NCBI GenBank assembly: GCA_022072055.1
Contig: JAJVIK010000004.1
Coordinates: 274,820-338,819, forward strand
Direction: 5' to 3'
Source of the DNA: a bacterium
GTDB taxonomy: Bacteria; Hinthialibacterota; Hinthialibacteria; OLB16
DNA: 64,000 bases
Shown piece by piece: positions 12,507 through 21,699 of this stretch (the stretch's first letter is position 1; each line of letters starts with the position of its first letter). The notes beneath the pieces were generated by a model. The model searched no databases and was not told the DNA's origin. It saw nothing but the letters and a program-made list of their open reading frames with translations. The position numbers and the translations under genes were made by a program.

Positions 12507-14735
12507 TCAGGCTCCTTCTCTCATTTGCACCGGCGAGGCGGCCAGGCGATCCATCCGAATCACCCGCCCACTCCTGTCCGCTTGCCCGAACGAAAGGACC
12601 CCCGTGGGGCAGGAGTGCACGCACGCCGAGCAACGCACACACTCGGGGTCCTCCATCGGTCTGCCCTTGTTGGCGAAGTTCATCACATCGATTCCCTGGT
12701 GACAGACCGAGGTGCACACCCCACAGGAAATACATTTCTTTTTCTCGGAGAGAATCCGGAAGCGTGAGAAGCGGGCGTAGATGTGCATGAGGGCGGCAAG
12801 CGGGCAGAAGAAGCGGCACCACACTCGTCCCGAATACCAGAAGTACAGCCCAACCCCCAGAATCCCGGAAAGAAAGATATCCACGCCATACTTGTACACG
12901 GGGTCCTTCAGGGGATGGAAGACGCCATTCACGAATGGGAGCCCCAACCACCCGAGTATCCGGAGAAGCAGGAGAACCGTCGCGAACGCCAGGATCGCTT
13001 GCCCCGCCATGTTCAGCCGATTCCATCCCGGTCCGTGGGGCATCTTGGAGCGGTGCGAGTCGCCCAGGGTCTCGGCGAGCGCCCCGCAGGAGCAGATCCA
13101 CCCGCAATAAGCCCCCTTGCCGTAGAAATAGATCAGCGCGGGGATGAGAACAAAGGTCTGTCCGAAGGCCACAACGAGCCAGGCCCACAGCGGTTGGTCG
13201 GTGAACACATTGTAGATGAACAACGGCCACGCAAGAACAAAGCCCGCCGCGCGCCAATACTCGCGCCCGTGCGGGTCATAGTCCACCCTCGGGAAGAAGG
13301 CATCCTCGAACCAACCCGGCAGAAGCCCATTGTGGCCAAGCCACGGAAACACGATGGTGGGGAGGAGAAAGAGGGGAATGACCTGAATGGCAATCAGCGT
13401 CCAGGTCTGAACGGTGATGTAAGGGGTCTTCCTCCGGCGAATCCTCCGGATTCCAAATCCGGTGACCACGAGCGAGTAGGCGAGTCCGTAGTAGAAGGAT
13501 GGGGTGGTCATGGAGAGGGCGACTGTCCCGAAGAGGGACGAAGGGTTGAGCGCCTTGCCGGTTTCGATCAGGTTGTAGGGGAACCAGCCCTTGGACACGA
13601 AGAGGGCGGAGATCGGGTTGCCCCCAGATTTCCAAAGGTACAGGAACACGCACAACAGCAAGAAACCGCCCATCGCCAGTCGCTGTCGGGCGCCAAGTTC
13701 CCCCTGAATGGGGATGCCGCATCGGCGGAAGAAATCGAGCGGGGCCTCGCGCCCGATCATGACAAACACAACCTCATTGGAGAGAGTGAGGGTCTCCCCT
13801 CCCGCGACGGAAAGAAGGACCTCCTTCTCCCGGATCAACCGGACTTCGCTTCCGAGAAAAAGGCGGAGGCTTCCCTTCCCTTCCGGGTTTCCGGCGAGCG
13901 TTTCGAGCGCCGCGACGTTCTCGGGCTTCGGGCGCGTGAACTCGGCGCGGCGATGGCTGAGGCTCACCTCGGCCCCTGCTTCGGACAAGGCGATTGCGGT
14001 CTCGAGTGCGCTGTCACCACCCCCGACCACGAGAACTCGCTTCCCTTTGAAATCCTTGGGGTCGTGCAGACGGTTATAGACCTTGTCGAGATCCTCGCCG
14101 GGTACCCCGAGTTTCCTGTGGTTCCCGCTTCGCCCAATCGCCACGATCACCCGTCGGGCAAGAATCGGAGAGTCCCCCTCGCGCGAAACCGCGAGCAGAT
14201 CTCCTTTTCGAGCAATGCGCTCGGCTTGGCCGGCTCGCGGTCGAATCTCGAACGCGGCAATCTGATCCTCAATCTCGGTGATAAGGCCCTCTTTCACGGT
14301 CGCAGAAACCTGGAGGTCGCCCGCCGGCCGCATCTCCAAGGGATAGGTGTAGATCGGTTTGGCTTTCGGGAAATTGACCAGTGTCGAGAGAGGCTGGGCG
14401 GATTCCAGGAGGACAAATGACAGACCGCGCTTCTTGGCCTCAACCGCCGCGGCGAAACCGCTCACGCCCGCGCCCAGGATAGCGACATCCACCACTCCCT
14501 CTTCGGCCTCCCGTCGCTCGCGCGCGAGAGTCTTGTCGGAAGCGATCTCCCGGACCGCTTTCACCCCGGAATCGAGCGCGAACTTGAGAAGCGGGACTCC
14601 GGTCAGATCCCCGACCACATAGACCCCACGAAGGGGGGTGCGCCCACGCTCATCCGCAACGGGGAGCCTCTCGACTCCACCCGAGGGCCATTGGGTGTGG
14701 AGCCAGTTTGTGTAACGTCTCAATCGGTCAAGCAT
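12507..14735 (-). CDS. Circularly permuted FAD/NAD(P) reductase fused to a NapH/NosR-like membrane ferredoxin module
   Basis: 742 residues. Residues 1-65 contain GVYVVGDLTGVPLLKF, the FAD-closing motif normally found at the C-terminal end of thioredoxin-reductase-like enzymes. Then come the dinucleotide fold GAGVSG (88-93), the NAD(P) site GGGDSALE (238-245) and VFVMIGREAPLDF (323-335). The TrxR redox CxxC is absent. From about 355 there are several membrane spans, the NapH/CcoG-type CGWICSCG and CRFFCPLA motifs, and two 4Fe-4S clusters: CISCGVCTSVCH and CVRCSACVHSCP. Inferred role: NAD(P)H-dependent electron transfer through FAD and iron-sulfur centres to a membrane acceptor. The start at 14735 follows family-like sequence; 14783 is possible. 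No clear SD is seen. Confidence 0.85.
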   Translation of the reverse strand: MLDRLRRYTNWLHTQWPSGGVERLPVADERGRTPLRGVYVVGDLTGVPLLKFALDSGVKAVREIASDKTLARERREAEEGVVDVAILGAGVSGFAAAVEAKKRGLSFVLLESAQPLSTLVNFPKAKPIYTYPLEMRPAGDLQVSATVKEGLITEIEDQIAAFEIRPRAGQAERIARKGDLLAVSREGDSPILARRVIVAIGRSGNHRKLGVPGEDLDKVYNRLHDPKDFKGKRVLVVGGGDSALETAIALSEAGAEVSLSHRRAEFTRPKPENVAALETLAGNPEGKGSLRLFLGSEVRLIREKEVLLSVAGGETLTLSNEVVFVMIGREAPLDFFRRCGIPIQGELGARQRLAMGGFLLLCVFLYLWKSGGNPISALFVSKGWFPYNLIETGKALNPSSLFGTVALSMTTPSFYYGLAYSLVVTGFGIRRIRRRKTPYITVQTWTLIAIQVIPLFLLPTIVFPWLGHNGLLPGWFEDAFFPRVDYDPHGREYWRAAGFVLAWPLFIYNVFTDQPLWAWLVVAFGQTFVLIPALIYFYGKGAYCGWICSCGALAETLGDSHRSKMPHGPGWNRLNMAGQAILAFATVLLLLRILGWLGLPFVNGVFHPLKDPVYKYGVDIFLSGILGVGLYFWYSGRVWCRFFCPLAALMHIYARFSRFRILSEKKKCISCGVCTSVCHQGIDVMNFANKGRPMEDPECVRCSACVHSCPTGVLSFGQADRSGRVIRMDRLAASPVQMREGA

Positions 14736-14810
14736 GCTGGGAAGCGGGAGTGGACGGGCGGACACCCCTGGACTAACGCTCACAACGCCGAGAGGTCATA
14801 CGCCGCCTTG

Positions 14811-16628
14811 TCAGTCCAGCCTAACAAGTCGAAGGCTGCGAAATTCCAAGGTGGAACCGTGGTTCTGGAGACCGATGGTTCCTCGACGGGGGCGGTGGCG
14901 GAGCTGCTCATACGCATCGACATCCGCATCCGCGACCCCCTCGCCGTTGATCCGAACGCGGATGCGCGAGCCAAGACAGAGGATCTCCATCCGGTTCCAT
15001 TCCCCGGCGGGCCGGATCGCATCCTTCGCGGCGGGGACCACCGCGTAGATGGATCCCGCGTGCTGGTAGGGCTTGATGTCCTTGTACACCTCGGCCTTGT
15101 CATCCAGGACCTGAATCTCGAATGCGTGGAAGGTATCGAGCACGTTGTCGAAGTTGCGGATGAAGACCCCGCTGTTCCCGCCCACCGGCAAGCGGTACTC
15201 CAGGGACAGAAGGAAATCGCCATACCCGCTCTCCTTGAGACGGATCGAGCTCCCTTGCCCGGTGAAAGTCAGAATCCCCTCCTTGATGATCCACCCCGTG
15301 GGGTCGCCCCCGTGATCGGAGACCCACCCGCTCAGCCCGCTCTCGAGCAGATCGATCCCTTCCTCGGGAGAGGGGAGGATGTCGGCCTGGAACACCTGTC
15401 CGGACCGGATGGCGGCGGGAATCGAGTCCCCAATCCGGGTCACGCCATCCTCCCGGTGGAACTCGAAGCGCCCTTTGATTTCCCGGTCCGCCGGAACCTT
15501 GAGAATCTGACGGTCGGGTCCGAGCGCCCGATCCGGTTCATACCGGGTCCCATCCTCGGCCACGAACACCACCCGCTTCTGCAGCCAGCGCCCGAAGAGC
15601 CGGTTGCGGTCGAGCGAGGGGACCGCCCCCGCGCCATAGAGGAAGCCGAGCACCCGACTCCCGCGAAGCACCCATCCGACCGCCACCATGTGCTTGTCTT
15701 CCGCGCCCAAGTTCCCGGCGAGCTCTTGTTCGGGACTGAAGTGAAGTCCATCCGTTGAAAGCGAGTAGAAAAGCTGTGGACCATTGCCGTGCAGGGCCAT
15801 CAAGTACCAAGCCTCACCGCCCACCGCGACCTTTTTGACATCGTTGACAAAGTGCCGACTTTCAAGGGCGTGCCCCTCATATTGGAAGTGTTTAGGGTCT
15901 TTCGAGGAGGCGCGAAACACCTGGCCGCGGTCCTTGAAATTGCAGAAGTAGAGGCGATAGGAGTCCTCTTCCTTGAGCAACACATTCATCCCATTGATAT
16001 CCGCCGCCGCGAAGGGGGGGTATCCCTCGATGGAGATCAGGTCCGAGGTTTGAGCGGAATAGGGGGCGGGCGCTCCGTTCCAGGTCTTGCCATCCGGGCT
16101 GCTGAAATAGGCCGGCTTGTTGAGTCCCGCGCTGTCCGGGTATGCGGTGCACATCAGCTCATAACCCCCCGAAGCGCCAGGGATGGCTGAGACATTGCAG
16201 ACATGGATGAAGGGGCCATGATCGATGATCAGGTGTCGCTCGTCGAAATCGAGGAAGTTGCCGGTTTCCACCGAATAGATCCGGTCGTTCCCACTGGGAA
16301 CCCCATCCCATGCGCCGTAGAAAAGCCGCCAGCCGTATCGGGTCTCCACCGCCGAGGGGGCATAGATGTTCCGGAACACACCCGAATTCCTGGGGGCCAG
16401 GATCGGGGAGCGGGTGTCGGGGAGGAAATGCAGGCTCCCCTTTTCCCAGAGACTGGGGTCAAAGACCCCCGCCGCGAGGCCGTGAATCTCCACAGTTCCC
16501 ACTTCGGCCTGGCCTGGGATCGCCTGAATCCCAATCTCCGCCGAGGAAGCCATTTGGGCCCCTCCGAGCGCCAACGCAAGACCAACCACCCCCAACAAAC
16601 CGCGAGCGTTCACGACCATTCCCTCCAT
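14811..16628 (-). CDS. Secreted protein with a GH32/43-like propeller and a C-terminal DUF1080 domain
   Basis: 605 residues with a signal peptide (about residues 1-30, ending near MASSA). Residues 60-390 have the blade pattern of five-bladed glycosidase propellers (NIYAPSAVE-RYGWRLFYGAWDG, AYFSSPDGKTW, YRLYFCNFKD, ..YLMALHGNG). From about 430 comes a DUF1080 domain (LLESGLSGWVSDHGGDPTGWIIKEGILTF, YGDFLLSLEYRLPVGGNSGVFIR, GEWNRMEILCLGSRIRVRINGE, GTIGLQNHG). DUF1080 proteins include 3-keto-disaccharide hydrolases. The combination suggests extracellular or periplasmic glycan processing, but I cannot name the catalytic acids. It precedes the reductase gene by 75 bases and follows the glycosyltransferase gene by 23, so an operon is likely. 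Confidence 0.75.
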   Translation of the reverse strand: MEGMVVNARGLLGVVGLALALGGAQMASSAEIGIQAIPGQAEVGTVEIHGLAAGVFDPSLWEKGSLHFLPDTRSPILAPRNSGVFRNIYAPSAVETRYGWRLFYGAWDGVPSGNDRIYSVETGNFLDFDERHLIIDHGPFIHVCNVSAIPGASGGYELMCTAYPDSAGLNKPAYFSSPDGKTWNGAPAPYSAQTSDLISIEGYPPFAAADINGMNVLLKEEDSYRLYFCNFKDRGQVFRASSKDPKHFQYEGHALESRHFVNDVKKVAVGGEAWYLMALHGNGPQLFYSLSTDGLHFSPEQELAGNLGAEDKHMVAVGWVLRGSRVLGFLYGAGAVPSLDRNRLFGRWLQKRVVFVAEDGTRYEPDRALGPDRQILKVPADREIKGRFEFHREDGVTRIGDSIPAAIRSGQVFQADILPSPEEGIDLLESGLSGWVSDHGGDPTGWIIKEGILTFTGQGSSIRLKESGYGDFLLSLEYRLPVGGNSGVFIRNFDNVLDTFHAFEIQVLDDKAEVYKDIKPYQHAGSIYAVVPAAKDAIRPAGEWNRMEILCLGSRIRVRINGEGVADADVDAYEQLRHRPRRGTIGLQNHGSTLEFRSLRLVRLD

Positions 16629-16651
16629 GCCTCTCCGGCAATCCTATCTGA

Positions 16652-18907
16652 TCAGGACCCATCATCATCCTTCCGGAGGTTGGGCGGAGTCCAGCCCGAA
16701 TCCCCGATTTCCAGAACCCACAGGCTTCCCTCCAGCGAGCCGGGATATTCGTGGAGCTTGGACTCGGGATATTGAGCCTGAATCCGCTGAAGGATCGCCT
16801 CCCGGTGAGGATGGAATTCGTTCAGGGCGATCAGAGCGGGACGCTTGAGCGGCTCGGGCGCGCCGGTCTCGGGCGTGCTGCGAATGAACGTGAAGCGGTC
16901 CTTGAACCCGCTCATGTGCATCAGCGCGATGATCACCACCTCGTTGTGGCCCTCCGGGAGGAGATAGTAGACATGCGTGTCGGGAAGGCTCTCCTGGGCG
17001 AGAGCCAACACATACGAGCCGGATGCGGCGGTGGGCTGGCGGTAGAAAAGGACCTGATTCTGGCGCACGTTCAACCCCAACGCGGAGGCCACCAGGATCC
17101 CAGAAAAGCATACCGCCGGAAGGCTCCCCAATGTGGATTCCACGAGCAGGTGAAGCTTCTCCAACCCGACCGCGGCGGCGATCACCACGAAAGGAACCAG
17201 GATCAACATCCGGGTAATCAGCGGATACTCCCCCGCTGAAATCATGCCGACCACGCCAAGGGTGGCAAGATACGAGAGAAGGAAGGCGAGCCAACGCCGT
17301 TTCCAACCCCAGACGAACATGTACGCAAGCCCCAGGATGCCAAGCGCGCTGCTCACCCGATCCACAAGGCCGCCGCTCACATAGTGGCGCACGGAGGCCC
17401 GGCGGGCCTCATAGGATAGCGGGAGCAGCAGCGATTGGACTGTGTTCTCCTTGAGGCGACGGAAGGATTCGGGGCTGGTGTAGATGCCGAGCCGGCCCTC
17501 GACCGGTTTGGCCTCTCCCTTCCAGTTGGCGATGTGCTGGGCGAAGGCGGTCTGGTTGATCGCCAGCGACAGGAACGCGACGGGATTGCGAAAGATCGGC
17601 AGGGTGGTGACCACCAATCCGAGGGAGAAGGCAAGGGCAAGCCCCACACTCCGCATCGACTTTCGAGTGGGGACTCCGGAATAGTAAACCAGTGCGTGGA
17701 GGGCGACCGCCACAACCGCCACGCGCGCCGAGAAGAAGGTGTAAAACCCGATTCCCGCGACAATCCCGCACAGACAGAAGAGCATCAGGCTGCGCTCGAT
17801 CCTCGCCCACAGGAACAGCGCCAGGGAGGTCACCAACGGAAACATCACCTGATTATTGTTGTAGGGAATGTGCGCGAAGGAGACATTGTAGTGGGCGAAG
17901 GCCCACAGCAGCGCCGCCGCCACCGCCGCGCGAACCCCGACAAGCATTCGGGCGATGGCATAGATCGGCGCGATGCACAGGGCCGCGGAAAGGACCGAGG
18001 GGAGCCGCCAGTTGGTGGCGGTGAAACCGAAATAACGCATCAGCCAAGCCTGCGCGAGGGTTGAAAGCTCCGGATGAGTCCCATAGACCCCCTTTTCGGA
18101 GAAGATCGGGACACGGTCCGCCTTGGCCTGCACCTCGGAGTGGAAATAGAAAGCGTATTCATCCCCGATGATGCTGTAGCGCCAGTGGGTGAGGTCGTGC
18201 ATATAGTAGCCGATCGCCAAGAGGGTGAGCGCGAACACGAAGAGCCATTCCGAGGCGCGCCCTCGCAGCCTCGGCCAAGTGGCCAGGCGCAGGTCGGCGA
18301 ACAAACCGGCCATCAAGGCCGAGAGCATCGCCAGGATCCAGGCTGGTCCCGCGTAAGGGGAGTACATCGAGCCGGTCGTGTTCACAAACAACCACTTGAA
18401 CCAGCCTTCCTCCATGTTCCGAGGCCGTGTGGCGGTCGCCCCCAGCGCAAAGGCCAGGAACACCAGCGAGAGCGCGGCAAAGAACTGAACCTGCGACCAA
18501 GCCAGCCCCGCCGAGAGCAGCGGCGTGCGCGGCTCCTCCGGGGGTGTCGAGGCTTCACCCGCCTCGATCTTGTTCTCCAGAAGTCTCCAGCCGAGGGCGA
18601 GGGCCGGGATGACCGAAAGGAGCGCGCACAGGAGCGCCACCGAGGTCGGAAGCGCGGGAAGGCAGAAGGCGGGCAGGAATTCGAGAGTGGGCGCCCAATC
18701 CCCCAGTTTCTCTTTGAGGATTGGCAGGGCGCTCTCACGATAGGCCATGAGAGCCTGGGCGAACGCGGCAAGCAGCCCGGAAAGCGCCAGCAGGACCATC
18801 CGAGGGACGACTCTCCACCCAGACCCTTCGGGGCGACGGCGTGGGAGCGGGGGCGGGCTATCGGTGGTCTCGGTCTCGGACACGGTGGCGGGGGTCGGGG
18901 CGATCAA
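16652..18907 (-). CDS. Large polytopic GT39/ArnT-like glycosyltransferase
   Basis: 751 residues. A Pro-rich cytoplasmic start is followed by about a dozen hydrophobic spans. The first periplasmic loop has YSIIGDEYAFYFHSEVQA, which places the acidic DE pair where GT-C (PMT/ArnT) enzymes keep their catalytic acid, and later loops contain THPELSTLAQAWLMRYFGFTATNWRLPS, a typical GT39 signature. The C-terminal 170 residues are soluble and unassigned. GT39 members transfer sugars from polyprenyl-phosphate donors to lipid or protein. It starts nine bases after the preceding giant membrane gene on the same strand, so the two are translationally close and probably act on the same product. Confidence 0.8.
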   Translation of the reverse strand: MIAPTPATVSETETTDSPPPLPRRRPEGSGWRVVPRMVLLALSGLLAAFAQALMAYRESALPILKEKLGDWAPTLEFLPAFCLPALPTSVALLCALLSVIPALALGWRLLENKIEAGEASTPPEEPRTPLLSAGLAWSQVQFFAALSLVFLAFALGATATRPRNMEEGWFKWLFVNTTGSMYSPYAGPAWILAMLSALMAGLFADLRLATWPRLRGRASEWLFVFALTLLAIGYYMHDLTHWRYSIIGDEYAFYFHSEVQAKADRVPIFSEKGVYGTHPELSTLAQAWLMRYFGFTATNWRLPSVLSAALCIAPIYAIARMLVGVRAAVAAALLWAFAHYNVSFAHIPYNNNQVMFPLVTSLALFLWARIERSLMLFCLCGIVAGIGFYTFFSARVAVVAVALHALVYYSGVPTRKSMRSVGLALAFSLGLVVTTLPIFRNPVAFLSLAINQTAFAQHIANWKGEAKPVEGRLGIYTSPESFRRLKENTVQSLLLPLSYEARRASVRHYVSGGLVDRVSSALGILGLAYMFVWGWKRRWLAFLLSYLATLGVVGMISAGEYPLITRMLILVPFVVIAAAVGLEKLHLLVESTLGSLPAVCFSGILVASALGLNVRQNQVLFYRQPTAASGSYVLALAQESLPDTHVYYLLPEGHNEVVIIALMHMSGFKDRFTFIRSTPETGAPEPLKRPALIALNEFHPHREAILQRIQAQYPESKLHEYPGSLEGSLWVLEIGDSGWTPPNLRKDDDGS

Positions 18908-18916
18908 GGAAGCGCC

Positions 18917-21586
18917 TCAGATTCTGTTCGAGGATGGTCCGCGATTGTCCCTTGGCGCGGCTGGCGTGAACCAGTGGTATGGAGGAACCTCCATGAGTCC
19001 TGGACCGGCTGGAATCTCCAGGCTCATATAACCTCCCCCGAAACGTTCGATCTTCCCGACCTCAAGCACTTTTCCGTTGGCCATACGGTCGGTCAGCGCG
19101 AATCGGAAAATCCGCTCCGGCGAGTCCTCCCGGGAGGATGCCAGTTCCACGCCATCGAGTTTCACCCAGACAGGCCGGGGGTCTTGAATGATGAAATAGA
19201 ATTCATGGGTTCCCGAGGGGAGGTTCACCGTGGCGGTGTAACGAATCTCCTGCTCCACCGCTCGGCCCATTTCCGGGTCCTCGGAGGAGCCGCGAGTGAA
19301 GATCACGGGGCTGATGGACTGAAAGGTCTTCCCTTCCGGACCGGGAGCGCCGCCGCGGAGGCGCAGGGTCTTGAGCCAGCCGTGCATGGGGATCGAGTAC
19401 AGGTCCGCCGGACTGAGAGTAACCTCCTCGGTGGCGCCGTTCGTGGGCTTGTAGGCCAACCGGAGATAGAGCGGCATGGGGGTCCCGGGAACGAGCGGCG
19501 AAAGAGAGAGGGTGGTCAGACCGCGTAGGGCCTGGAAGGTTCCGGACTCCTCCGAAACCAAAGGCGCGGCGGGATTGTGGTAGGATATCACGCAGCCGGG
19601 GCAGTCCACCGATAACATCCCGGATTGCGGTAGCATCAGGGTCCCGGTGATCCGGCCCTGCTCTTCCCATTGACGCGCGACCTCCGCCAAGCCGAGTTTC
19701 TTGCCGCGAGTCCGATACCCCCACCCCGACAAGGTCCCGACCGGGTCCCGAACCTCCTCCCACTCCCACTTGGCGAAGACGCTCCGTGGGAGTCCGGCTA
19801 GCTCCTGGCAGTAGCTCTCGGCCTGGATCGACACCGGTCTTCTGGCCCAGTTGGCGGGGAGCCAGTCCCCGAAATTGAGGATCCGGACACGCTTGCCATC
19901 CAACAGGAAGCGGTCAGTCGAGCTTTCGTAGGGGATGATGCTCACATCGCAAGTGTCGACATCGCGGAGGAGGCGCCTGGCGCGCGCGTTCTCATCCCAA
20001 TCATGGCACATGATGGTTTTGGGGTCCCTCCACATGTCGAATTGGAAGAACTTCAAACAGGTGACCGCGGATAGAACCAAGAGCGCGAGGACCAGCCATC
20101 GTCGAAACTCCTTGAGCGCGCGCGGAGAAGAGAGGGATCCCGCCGGCCAGAGGTGGTAGAGCGCAATGGCAACCCAAACCGCGAGCGCCGGATGCGCCGG
20201 AAGCGCGCGATGGCCATTGGGCGCGCCATTCGCCACCAGCGAGCAGGCTGTTCCCAAGAGGAACAACCAGAGAGTGATCGGAAGCGCCGGGCTCTTCCAG
20301 GCCAGCGCGAGCAACCCGGTCCCCACCAGCAGCAGGCCGCCTAGAGGAAAGGGATGCACCGGAGAGCCGGGCACGGTCATGAACCGCGCCTCGTTCAGGG
20401 TCGGATCGAACCACATTCGAAAGTGGTCCATGGTCTTGCGCTTCCAGAGGCCCTCGATCCGTAGGACCTCCTGGTTTTCGAGCGTGTAGTGCGCGGGCAC
20501 CTGGCTCCAGGTCCAGCCGCGTTCCTTGTAGTAGGCTTGAAAGGGGAAAGCCGCGACAAAGGGGGCCGCCACCACGATCAGCGCCAAGAGTCGCAGCCAC
20601 CAGCCCCGCGCGAGGGTTTTCCAGTAGGGCAGAAGCAGAGCGGGCAGGGTGAGGGCATAACCCACGAGCACCCGCGCGGCATAGTAATCCCAGTGCGCCA
20701 CCCCGAGTCCGAGGCCGCCGAGGATCGGACCGGAGACCCCCTTGAGGATCAGGCAGCGAGTGATCCCATAGAGGAAAACCAGCTGAGGGAAGATCAGGCT
20801 GGTCCCCATCGGCACCCGGCTGTAGTACTGGAAGAAGGGGGACAGGACAAACACAATCCCCGCCATCCAGGCAAGGCCCCGTGGGGCGAAGAGAGAGATC
20901 CAGCGCACCAAGACAATCGGGCACAGCGCCGCCAGCGCCATCGGATAGACGCGCATCGCGAAGACTTGATCCTCCATCAGGATCAGGGAAAGCCCATAGA
21001 AAATGTCGGGGATCGCGGGAAGGCTGGAGGGGTTGGTGTAGAGCGGGTGGAGGTGCTGACGCCACATGTCCCGCCCGCTCATGGCGATGGTCCCCACATC
21101 CCCGTTCATCGCGATGGGAACCTTGTCCCATCTCCAGAGGGCCAGAAGGGCGGCCGCGACCGCCAAGGCCGCGAAGGCGACAAGCTCTCCATTCAGAACC
21201 TTCTCCGGGGGACGGAGGCTGAGGGTGCGCTTCCGGCTTTCCGGGAGGAAGACCACGCCGGCCACGAGCGCGGCGGGGATCAGCCAGCCATAACGGCGTT
21301 GCTCCAACAACCACGGAAAGGCCAAAACCAAAATCAGCAGCACAAGCGTGTAAGCAAGCGCAACCCAGGGTCGCTTGAGGGGTTCCGGGGAGGTCGCCTC
21401 CGGCTCCTCTCGGGGACCATCCGGCGCGGGGTCCGATTCCTTCCGGGGACCATCAAAGAGGATGAAGGCGGTGGAAAGCAAATAGAAAGCGGCCAGGAAC
21501 ACGGCCAGGGCGACCCGCACGATGTCGTTGCGCAGCCGCCAAGTCTGGTCGCTGAAGTCGAAAAACTGTTGGACCGCCTCAAGCAT
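18917..21586 (-). CDS. Giant polytopic GT-C-like membrane protein with large C-terminal soluble part
   Basis: 889 residues. The N-terminal 480 hold many transmembrane spans and the loop VPIAMNGDVGTIAMSGRD, with an acidic residue in the position of the GT-C catalytic site, then LHPLYTNPSSLPAIPDIFYGL, an ArnT-like loop. Residues 530-889 are soluble: a Trp/Glu-rich segment and a probable beta-sandwich carbohydrate-binding part (TATVNLPSGTHEFYFIIQDPRPVWVKLDGVEL). No closer family is recognised. It heads the minus-strand run that continues with the GT39-like gene nine bases downstream. Divergent from the SGNH hydrolase gene; the 113-base gap contains no clear promoter for either. Confidence 0.7.
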   Translation of the reverse strand: MLEAVQQFFDFSDQTWRLRNDIVRVALAVFLAAFYLLSTAFILFDGPRKESDPAPDGPREEPEATSPEPLKRPWVALAYTLVLLILVLAFPWLLEQRRYGWLIPAALVAGVVFLPESRKRTLSLRPPEKVLNGELVAFAALAVAAALLALWRWDKVPIAMNGDVGTIAMSGRDMWRQHLHPLYTNPSSLPAIPDIFYGLSLILMEDQVFAMRVYPMALAALCPIVLVRWISLFAPRGLAWMAGIVFVLSPFFQYYSRVPMGTSLIFPQLVFLYGITRCLILKGVSGPILGGLGLGVAHWDYYAARVLVGYALTLPALLLPYWKTLARGWWLRLLALIVVAAPFVAAFPFQAYYKERGWTWSQVPAHYTLENQEVLRIEGLWKRKTMDHFRMWFDPTLNEARFMTVPGSPVHPFPLGGLLLVGTGLLALAWKSPALPITLWLFLLGTACSLVANGAPNGHRALPAHPALAVWVAIALYHLWPAGSLSSPRALKEFRRWLVLALLVLSAVTCLKFFQFDMWRDPKTIMCHDWDENARARRLLRDVDTCDVSIIPYESSTDRFLLDGKRVRILNFGDWLPANWARRPVSIQAESYCQELAGLPRSVFAKWEWEEVRDPVGTLSGWGYRTRGKKLGLAEVARQWEEQGRITGTLMLPQSGMLSVDCPGCVISYHNPAAPLVSEESGTFQALRGLTTLSLSPLVPGTPMPLYLRLAYKPTNGATEEVTLSPADLYSIPMHGWLKTLRLRGGAPGPEGKTFQSISPVIFTRGSSEDPEMGRAVEQEIRYTATVNLPSGTHEFYFIIQDPRPVWVKLDGVELASSREDSPERIFRFALTDRMANGKVLEVGKIERFGGGYMSLEIPAGPGLMEVPPYHWFTPAAPRDNRGPSSNRI

Positions 21587-21699
21587 GGTTATCAGAGCGG
21601 CTCAAAGTAAGCGGGAGGGGCTGGAAAGTCCACCTGTTCGACCCGATTTCGATGGATAGCACAGGGTGGCGGAGACCGCGCCGGTGGTGCAACATCGGA

